A stretch of DNA of 24,862 bases. Source: a virus. Below are positions 16,328 through 21,149 of the stretch, in pieces. The notes below the pieces were generated by a model. It saw only the letters and a program-made list of their open reading frames with translations, ran no database searches and had not been told where the DNA came from. Positions within the stretch are counted from its first letter, which is position 1. Each line of letters starts with the position of its first letter. Location: positions 1-24,862 of the IMG/VR virus record IMGVR_UViG_3300030106_006004. The stretch is one strand, 5' to 3'. Made by a program: the position numbers and the translations under genes.

Positions 16328-16418
16328 AAGACCCTCCTGATTTGATTATTTTATAAATTAGTGTAAGATCATATACATTTATACAATATAGTGCAACTTT
16401 TTATTTAGGGACAACATC
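16328..16418. promoter_or_regulatory. Divergent promoter region, ssDNA-binding / primase-helicase
   Basis: Ninety-one bases between two divergent replication genes. It is AT-rich with several TATA-like boxes (ATACATTTATACAATATAG). The two gene starts flanking it form a near-mirror: ATGTTTAGTCCCAT (16314-16327) against ATGGGACTGAACAT (16419-16432), 13 of 14 bases complementary. Confidence 0.6.
16368..16396 (-). promoter_or_regulatory. sigma70-type promoter for the ssDNA-binding unit
   Basis: On the minus strand TTGCAC (16396-16391), a 17-base spacer and TATGAT (16373-16368) make a good sigma70 promoter. Transcription would start near 16361, about 34 bases before the ATG at 16327. Confidence 0.6.
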
Positions 16419-18551
16419 ATGGGACTGAACATTAAACGACCAAACAAGAACTTCGACAAACCTTTTTCAACAGACTATCAAAATCAATTCCTGAGCTTCA
16501 TGCATGAACATGGCATGGAGCCTGACCCCAAGGTTGGGCTGGTGGTTGATGGGAGCATTGGTCGTGCTTACATCAACATCGGTGGTGACAGGAAGCTGTC
16601 GGGTTGGTACCAACTCTGGTTGAACCAATCCGTCCCTTTTGGAAGAATCGGAGATTACCGAATTTCGGTGGACGACCCGACAGCGACTTGGAAGCCAGAG
16701 AACGAAAACAATTATCGCATGACGCAAGATCAGATCGATGAGATCAAAAAATTGCGCAGAGATGTGGAGATCAAGAAGGCAGAAAAGTATTCCAAGACTG
16801 CAAAGAAGGCACAGGCTCTCTGGGACGAAGCCAGAGCTTGCGAGAAGCATCCATATTTAGAAAAGAAGCAAGTCCTCAGCTATGGTCTTAAAATTGATTC
16901 TGGTGGGCGTTTAATGATCCCAATGTATGACAAAGATTTGTCTATTGTCGGACTTCAATATATATCCGAGGACGGCACCAAGCGTTTCCTTACTGGTTCC
17001 AAAAAAAGCGGATGCTTTTTTGTCCTTGGACAAGAGGTGTTGAAAACCAGCGAGAAAGTTTATTACGCTGAAGGTTACGCCACAGCAGCTTCCGTTTACC
17101 AAGACATGTCACAGCCTGTCGTGATTGCTTGGGACGCTTACAACTTACAGAAGGTCGCAGAAACGCTATTCCCAAGCCTAAAGAACCATAAACACATATT
17201 TGTAGCTGACAACGATGAAAGTGGCACTGGCGAGAAAGAAGCGGTCAAAGCCAGCCAGTGGATCTTGAAGCAAAAAGGGCAGAGTGAGGTCCTTATGCCG
17301 ATGGAGAGAGGCGATTACAATGACCAGAAGGCTGAGGATCAGGATGAAAAGCCAGCGCTTCAAATCATCGATATCACGCCCAGCGAGATCGACTTCATGC
17401 GTTCTGAGAAAGGTCGTATGCTCAATACGAAAGAGAATGTACAGGCAATCATGGATATCCACGCGATACAGGTGCGATACAATGTCATTAAGAAGAAGAT
17501 CGAGATTGAGATACCCAACATGGACTTCAATGAGGACATGAAGGAAGAAGCCAGTCTGGTGGAACTGGAGGATCGCTGTATCAAGCAGGGCGTACCGTAC
17601 ACGCGAGTCAGAGACTATTTAAAGGTGTTGGCGAAGACATATAACCCTGTGGGTGAATGGATCGACAGCAAGGCATGGGATGGCACATCACGGATGCAAG
17701 GCTTTCTGGACACCATTACGAGCTCCAGCCCCACTGCTCTGAAAGAGATGTTGCTCAAGAAATGGCTCATTTCCTGTGTGGCAGCACTCTATGAGCCCAA
17801 TGGGGTCGAGTTAGAGGGCATCTTGGTGTTCCAAGGCGCACAGGGTCTCGGCAAGACATTGTGGTTCAAGCGACTGTGCGATTACAACAACGGCTGGCTA
17901 CTTGAAGGCGCGACCCTCAATCCATCGGATAAGGACTCTGTTAAGAGGGCGGTGTCGCACTGGATCGTTGAACTGGGTGAGATAGAATCGACTTTTAAGA
18001 AGTCAGACATAGACCAACTCAAGGCGTTTGTCACCAGTCGCACAGACGAGCTCAGGTTGCCTTACGACAGGGCTTTCACAACTTACCAAAGACGCACCGC
18101 GTTTTACGCGAGTGTAAACGCCAGAGAGTTTCTTACAGATACATCAGGCAACCGTAGGTTCTGGTGCATCGCAGTCGATGCGATTGATGTCAATCATGGG
18201 ATCAACATGCAACAGCTATGGGCAGAGGTTAAAGAGACCATGTATGTCAGAGGACAAAAAAACTGGTTTCTCAGTCCAGACGAGCGCGAACTGCTGAACG
18301 ACAGCAACGAGAGTTACCGCACACAATCGAGTGTCGAGGATCTCATCATGGAACACTGCGACTTCACCAGCAAATATCCGAGCGCTGTGCAGATGACGAA
18401 GTTGCTGAGAGATCTGGGGATTGCCAATCCGAGGATGCCAGACTTTAAAGAGGCATCTAGGGTGCTGGCTAACAATGGCGTAGAGCCACGCAGGACCAAT
18501 GGCAAGAAGGTCTATGATGTGGACTACACGAAAGCGACCAGTGAGTTCTGA
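16419..18551 (+). CDS. Toprim primase + VirE-family helicase/ATPase
   Basis: A 710-aa replication protein. The N-terminal 100 residues resemble the lead region of TraC/phage-type primases (SGWYQLWLNQSVPFGRIGDY) but lack a zinc finger. A Toprim domain follows: VYYAEGYATAASVYQ with catalytic E218, and FVADNDESGTG with D264 and D266. The C-terminal half is a VirE (PF05272)-type P-loop ATPase: Walker A GAQGLGKT at 473-480, then VELGEIESTFKKSDIDQLKAF and ASVNAREFLTDTSGNRRFW (to about 583). It should synthesise primers and unwind the phage fork. It is divergent from the ssDNA-binding gene. The zinc-ribbon gene that follows overlaps by TGATG and may supply the missing zinc module. Confidence 0.88.
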   Translation: MGLNIKRPNKNFDKPFSTDYQNQFLSFMHEHGMEPDPKVGLVVDGSIGRAYINIGGDRKLSGWYQLWLNQSVPFGRIGDYRISVDDPTATWKPENENNYRMTQDQIDEIKKLRRDVEIKKAEKYSKTAKKAQALWDEARACEKHPYLEKKQVLSYGLKIDSGGRLMIPMYDKDLSIVGLQYISEDGTKRFLTGSKKSGCFFVLGQEVLKTSEKVYYAEGYATAASVYQDMSQPVVIAWDAYNLQKVAETLFPSLKNHKHIFVADNDESGTGEKEAVKASQWILKQKGQSEVLMPMERGDYNDQKAEDQDEKPALQIIDITPSEIDFMRSEKGRMLNTKENVQAIMDIHAIQVRYNVIKKKIEIEIPNMDFNEDMKEEASLVELEDRCIKQGVPYTRVRDYLKVLAKTYNPVGEWIDSKAWDGTSRMQGFLDTITSSSPTALKEMLLKKWLISCVAALYEPNGVELEGILVFQGAQGLGKTLWFKRLCDYNNGWLLEGATLNPSDKDSVKRAVSHWIVELGEIESTFKKSDIDQLKAFVTSRTDELRLPYDRAFTTYQRRTAFYASVNAREFLTDTSGNRRFWCIAVDAIDVNHGINMQQLWAEVKETMYVRGQKNWFLSPDERELLNDSNESYRTQSSVEDLIMEHCDFTSKYPSAVQMTKLLRDLGIANPRMPDFKEASRVLANNGVEPRRTNGKKVYDVDYTKATSEF

Positions 18552-18745
18552 TGCAATGCTGGGCGTGTAAAGGAGAGCTCATCTGGGGCGGAGACCAAGA
18601 CATCGAAGATGAGAGTGAGGACTATGCCATCGAGACCAACTTGAGTTGCCCCAAGTGCGGAGCATTTGTGATGGTACATCACGGATCAAAAGGTAAATAC
18701 AAAGAATTAACGGAAAAGGATTTGAAGGAATGGACGAAGAAATAA
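18551..18745 (+). CDS. Stand-alone zinc-ribbon protein (64 aa)
   Basis: Two CxxC knuckles, C3-W-A-C6 and C33-P-K-C36, frame an acidic segment (GGDQDIEDESEDYA), giving a single four-cysteine zinc ribbon. This is a known small marine phage type (pattern CW.CK.ELIWGGD...SCP.CG). It overlaps the end of the primase-helicase gene by TGATG, so the two are made together. Primases of this class often carry an N-terminal zinc finger, which the neighbour lacks, so a trans-acting template-binding role is a fair guess but not shown. The last 16 bases overlap the next gene. Confidence 0.75.
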   Translation: MQCWACKGELIWGGDQDIEDESEDYAIETNLSCPKCGAFVMVHHGSKGKYKELTEKDLKEWTKK

Positions 18746-18921
18746 AGATTGAGTATCAGAGCAACGACTTCATGGAGTTTCTGGAGTTTGCACATCTGAT
18801 GTATGACCAGTACATCGAGTTGCATCGTGACGAAGGCACTCGACCAAAGAACTGGGAGCAGTATTTGAATGAAAACTTCTTCCTGCTTACGGAGTTGTTT
18901 CGTGAGAAACGAATACACTAA
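18730..18921 (+). CDS. Small acidic hypothetical protein (63 aa)
   Basis: It begins inside the 3' end of the zinc-ribbon gene with GAAGGA just before the ATG. The product is acidic and helical (FMEFLEFAHLMYDQYIELHR, then WEQYLNENFFLLTELFREK), with hydrophobic faces suited to protein-protein contact. I recognise no family. It closes the replication operon before a long noncoding region. Confidence 0.6.
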   Translation: MDEEIKIEYQSNDFMEFLEFAHLMYDQYIELHRDEGTRPKNWEQYLNENFFLLTELFREKRIH

Positions 18922-19058
18922 TGTGCAAAAGTTTATAATTGCAACAGTGTGAGGTGAGGGTAAGGTACACTGTGTTTGTAAATATGTATAAAAATGTGCA
19001 TTGTAAAGATTTATATTAATTTGAACAGATTTGTGAAAATGTACAAAAGAGTGAGGGT

Positions 19059-19072
19059 TAGGACATGTCCTA
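19059..19072. repeat. 14-bp perfect palindrome
   Basis: TAGGACATGTCCTA reads the same on both strands. It lies inside a longer near-perfect stem (18957-18968 with 19078-19089). It looks like a dimeric protein binding site. Confidence 0.7.
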
Positions 19073-19148
19073 TCACTGTACCTCACCCTGTACTCAAAGC
19101 TAACATTGGTGGTGGTTTCACTTATTAGGTAGTGTTAGGTATATACAG

Positions 19149-19169
19149 AATAATAATAATAATAATAAT
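19149..19169 (+). repeat. AAT microsatellite, seven copies
   Basis: Seven tandem AAT units run from 19149 to 19169, in the loop of the GGTATATA/TATATACC stem. It is easily melted DNA inside the noncoding region. Confidence 0.9.
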
Positions 19170-19188
19170 ATATACCATAGCAGTAGCG

Positions 19189-19225
19189 CCCCTATATACA
19201 ATACGGTTATACACCCCTATATAGG
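19189..19225. repeat. CCCCTATATA direct repeats and CCTATATAGG palindrome
   Basis: CCCCTATATA occurs at 19189-19198 and 19214-19223, 25 bases start to start. The second copy extends into the perfect palindrome CCTATATAGG (19216-19225). Spacing of about two and a half helical turns could suit paired protein binding. Confidence 0.6.
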
Positions 19226-19290
19226 AGATTGCCTAACACTCACCCCTGTTACTGCTGGTTTATAAAAAAATGTAAAAATGGAGATAAATA

Positions 19291-19497
19291 TTGAAAGGAG
19301 ATAAGATAGTCAAAAAAAGCTCATTCAAGTTTTTCGTTATGAGAATGTATCATGACAACAGGCAGGAGAGATGGATGAATGGAGTTGATCCATACAAAAA
19401 CATGTTCCGCTACTACAGAAGCAATAGAGCTTTTTTAATTAACAAGTACAAAGAGGAATCAGGCGTTGCCGAAGAAACCAAAGAAGCCACTGGTTGA
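19291..19497 (+). CDS. Small basic hypothetical protein (68 aa), TTG start
   Basis: A TTG start is chosen because GGAG (19280-19283) lies seven bases upstream; the first in-frame ATG would remove the first 16 residues or so. The product is basic and Arg/Tyr-rich (MRMYHDNRQERWMNGV, YKNMFRYYRSNRAFLINKYK) with an acidic tail. It overlaps the small terminase gene by 32 bases. The family is unknown; such small basic proteins beside terminases can be DNA-binding, but that is only a guess. Confidence 0.55.
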   Translation: MKGDKIVKKSSFKFFVMRMYHDNRQERWMNGVDPYKNMFRYYRSNRAFLINKYKEESGVAEETKEATG

Positions 19498-19960
19498 ACC
19501 ACCAGAGAAGTTTGAATTGATAATGAGTGAGTTCAAACTCACAGACATGCAAGCGTCATTCGTTTGGCATTACACTGAGGGTGCGTGTGGTCAGACAGAA
19601 GCAGCACGAAGGGCTGGTTACGAGTTCCCAGCAGCATCAGCGAATAAGCTACTGAAAACAGAGAGAGTGGTCAAAGCTGTCAAGATTAAACAAGACGAGC
19701 TGGCAGAGAAGTATGCGATCACACCACAGAAAACTGGAGCGATGCTCTGGAAGATTGCAGAGACATCGTATGAGAATGGTTACATGGGACCAGCCGTGTC
19801 AGCGATCAAAGAGTTGAACCAGCTTGCAGGGCTCTCAATCAATAGAAGTCAGAACATAAACATCAACGCGAATGTGGACAAGATGAGCAAGGAGCAGATC
19901 AAGGAGCGCTTGGAAAAACTGTTGGGAGTTTCCACAGAATATGAAGATGACGATTACTAA
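19466..19960 (+). CDS. Terminase small subunit
   Basis: The 164-aa product matches Terminase_2-type small subunits: LTDMQASFVWHYTEGACGQT (about residues 25-44), then EAARRAGYEFPAASANKLLK (a helix-turn-helix-like DNA-recognition unit) and RVVKAVKIKQDELAEKY. The middle contains NGYMGPAVSAIKELNQLAGL (about 104-123), the usual 'A.A...AL.ELN.l.GL' oligomerisation block, and a C-terminal helix (SKEQIKERLEKLLG). It recognises the packaging site and recruits the large subunit, which is not in this window. The start is TTG, with AGAGGA upstream, and is inferred from the basic MPKKPKKP lead typical of the family. A T-rich terminator-like hairpin follows. Confidence 0.88.
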   Translation: MPKKPKKPLVEPPEKFELIMSEFKLTDMQASFVWHYTEGACGQTEAARRAGYEFPAASANKLLKTERVVKAVKIKQDELAEKYAITPQKTGAMLWKIAETSYENGYMGPAVSAIKELNQLAGLSINRSQNININANVDKMSKEQIKERLEKLLGVSTEYEDDDY

Positions 19961-19974
19961 ATGAAATAACCAAG

Positions 19975-20017
19975 CTGAGAGCCTCGCCCCATTTAAATCG
20001 TTTTTCTCAGATTTTTT
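19975..20017 (+). terminator. Possible terminator after the small terminase
   Basis: CTGAGA (19975-19980) pairs with TCTCAG (20005-20010) and a run of six T follows (20012-20017). The loop is long (24 bases), so efficiency is doubtful, but the position 15 bases after the gene is right. Confidence 0.4.
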
Positions 20018-20129
20018 CTTCCCAGATCCCAAAAACCTTTATTTATCATATACTTACGCCACATTCCTGATGTGTACTTCTTTATAAATGTGTATATCTT
20101 TATGCACACAATGGTAATAACCCTTTGAA

Positions 20130-20145
20130 GGAACCCTATTGGATC
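20130..20145 (+). repeat. GGAACCCTATTGGATC element, copy 1
   Basis: A 16-base element repeated at 20293-20308 with two mismatches, and partly inverted at 20168-20179 (GACCCAATGGGG). The three copies bracket the terminator at 20258-20290. Confidence 0.55.
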
Positions 20146-20257
20146 GCCCTTTTTACTGGGGCGTGAGGACCCAATGGGGTGGCACCCCCCATATTTGAGA
20201 TCGCGTATAGCTGGCGTAGTTATAGTTGAGTTCGCCACATTATTTCAGCAAAAAAAA

Positions 20258-20290
20258 TGAAAAAAAAGCAGGACTCAGCCTGCTCTTTTC
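20258..20290 (-). terminator. Intrinsic terminator, strong on the minus strand
   Basis: AGCAGG (20267-20272) and CCTGCT (20279-20284) form a stem with a 6-base loop. Read on the minus strand a T-rich run follows at once; on the plus strand CTTTTC follows, so it may work both ways. It lies about 40 bases beyond the stop of the minus-strand 114-aa gene. Confidence 0.75.
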
Positions 20291-20292
20291 TT

Positions 20293-20308
20293 GGATCCCT
20301 ATTGGGTC
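20293..20308 (+). repeat. GGATCCCTATTGGGTC element, copy 2
   Basis: Second copy of the element at 20130-20145 (14 of 16 bases equal). Its last 12 bases are complementary at 11 positions to 20168-20179. Confidence 0.55.
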
Positions 20309-20321
20309 AGTCTTTTGGGAC

Positions 20322-20666
20322 TCAAACCTCCTTGATAAAATAAATTTCAGTTTGAAGTCCTTGTTTGGATCTCGCCTTCGTCTCAACCAATCGGTTCTTA
20401 ACCTTGATTTCTTCACGCGCCTCCATATCTGTTTTGAAATTAGGCAAACCATTTTTGTATTTACTTGCTTTGATATCCTCCCAAAAATCCCTGCTTATTT
20501 TGCTGTACCTATTTTTCTCACTACCCTTGGGTCTTGGTTCTCTCAAGTAAACCCATTTGGGTCCTACGGATCTGACCTCAACAGTTCTATAACCATGACC
20601 AATGCCTTTTTTCTCTAGCTTGTCCCACCAGTTACAGAAACGATACTTTTCAAGTTGCTCACTCAC
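20322..20666 (-). CDS. Hypothetical basic protein (114 aa), GTG start
   Basis: The GTG start overlaps the stop of the upstream gene (GTGAGTGA), showing coupling to the ribbon-helix-helix-like gene. The product is strongly basic. It has an N-terminal helix (LEKYRFCNWWDKLEKKG), a short beta portion (YRTVEVRSVGPKWVYLRE) and a Lys/Arg-rich C-terminal half. I recognise no family; the beta portion followed by ISRDFWEDIKASK recalls small phage SH3-like or KOW-like domains, weakly. A good terminator follows. With its partner it forms a two-gene unit that may be regulatory. Confidence 0.65.
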   Translation of the reverse strand: MSEQLEKYRFCNWWDKLEKKGIGHGYRTVEVRSVGPKWVYLREPRPKGSEKNRYSKISRDFWEDIKASKYKNGLPNFKTDMEAREEIKVKNRLVETKARSKQGLQTEIYFIKEV

Positions 20667-20886
20667 TGCTCACCTCCCAAGACATTTTGGCAATCGCTTT
20701 GGCAAACTCTTCAATTCCCATCTCATCTGGGATATTGCTTTGCACCTCCACCTGCTCTATGAACTTTCGAACCAAACGGTTCAGTTCTTTTCTGGTTATC
20801 ATTTTCTTGGCTTTCGTATTGTGATACTTCTGACCAAGGTTTAGTCTTTGCTCTTCATTGAGCTCGATTGATATATTGGTTTTCAT
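20659..20886 (-). CDS. Ribbon-helix-helix-like small protein (75 aa)
   Basis: It begins MKTNISIELNEEQRLNL, an alternating strand followed by a helix starting at NEEQ, then a second helix (TRKELNRLVRKFIEQV). This is the Arc/MetJ-like order seen in small phage repressors and antitoxin-like proteins. The acidic C-terminal 30 residues (DEMGIEEFAKAIAKMSWEV) could bind a partner. A GGAGG ribosome site precedes the ATG, and a promoter (TTGAGG-17-TATAAT) lies just upstream. It is coupled to the 114-aa gene by an eight-base overlap. The DNA-binding role is inferred. It could equally be an antitoxin for the basic partner. Confidence 0.6.
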   Translation of the reverse strand: MKTNISIELNEEQRLNLGQKYHNTKAKKMITRKELNRLVRKFIEQVEVQSNIPDEMGIEEFAKAIAKMSWEVSSE

Positions 20887-20913
20887 ATTACCTCCATAAT
20901 TAATTTATACTTT

Positions 20914-20942
20914 ATTATACATTTTTATAAACAATCCCTCAA
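20914..20942 (-). promoter_or_regulatory. sigma70-type promoter for the minus-strand pair
   Basis: On the minus strand TTGAGG (20942-20937), a 17-base spacer and a perfect TATAAT (20919-20914). The ATG is at 20886, so the leader is about 20 bases and includes GGAGG. Confidence 0.6.
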
Positions 20943-21005
20943 AGCACTGTCATTACTGCGTTTCAGAGCATCGACTTTTTTCCTAGCTCGCGTAAATTCT
21001 GGAAA

Positions 21006-21031
21006 TCAGGCGATTTTTGCCTGAGATTTTT
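21006..21031 (+). terminator. Terminator-like hairpin in a leader region
   Basis: TCAGGC (21006-21011) and GCCTGA (21019-21024) form a 6-bp stem with a 7-base loop, followed by GATTTTT. It stands about 120 bases before the 800-aa gene, with no plus-strand gene above it, so it may be an attenuator in a leader. Confidence 0.5.
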
Positions 21032-21048
21032 ACAAATCCTTGTTACTT

Positions 21049-21065
21049 TTTAGAACGATTCTAAA
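21049..21065. repeat. TTTAGAA/TTCTAAA dyad
   Basis: Perfect 7-base arms around CGA. It looks like a small operator and lies in the leader of the 800-aa gene. Confidence 0.5.
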
Positions 21066-21149
21066 GAAAACCCCTGTAAATAAAGGCTTTGCAAAATTCG
21101 CGCAATCCGATTTTTCGCATTTGTGCTGGTTTTATGATAACTTTCATCT

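Larger units (their letters stand above)
18922..19290. other. Noncoding, dyad-rich region (possible origin or structured RNA)
   Basis: No credible gene lies in these 369 bases, but the density of symmetry is high. A near-perfect stem joins 18957-18968 to 19078-19089 (one mismatch). A second joins 18944-18950 to 18967-18973. A 14-base palindrome stands at 19059-19072. AGTGTTAGG (19131-19139) pairs with 19232-19240. GGTATATA (19138-19145) pairs with 19169-19176, sharing bases with the previous stem so that only one can form. AGCAGTA (19179-19185) pairs with 19250-19256. There are two CCCCTATATA copies and an AAT repeat. Position after the primase-helicase and the AT-rich content fit a replication origin; a structured leader RNA for the next genes is the alternative. 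Confidence 0.5.
19961..20257. other. Convergent intergenic region with repeats
   Basis: About 300 bases between the small terminase and the minus-strand terminator, without a convincing gene. It holds TGTGTA/TATA-rich words near 20069-20105 and a long hairpin at 20133-20180: outer arms ACCCTATTGG and CCAATGGGGT with one G-T pair, inner arms CGCCC and GGGCG. A second hairpin (GGGGT-GGC-ACCCC, 20176-20188) shares bases with it, so the two exclude each other. A minus-strand open frame here has no supporting features. Confidence 0.5.

Noticed and set aside
19149-19169. AAT repeat as part of a CRISPR array
   Set aside because: It is a 3-base microsatellite without unique spacers. No repeat-spacer pattern occurs anywhere in the window.
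19993-20238. Minus-strand open frame of 81 codons after the small terminase
   Set aside because: It runs through the hairpins and repeats, lies beyond a strong minus-strand terminator, and has no recognisable domain or ribosome site.
20226-20618. Plus-strand open frame of 130 codons
   Set aside because: It is antisense to the coupled 114-aa minus-strand gene, starts in the terminator, and reads as a low-quality Phe/Leu/Ser-rich shadow.
20940-21060. Possible tRNA gene or attachment site
   Set aside because: The hairpins here do not fold into a cloverleaf, there is no T-loop GTTCRA motif with a matching acceptor stem, and no integrase is in the window.
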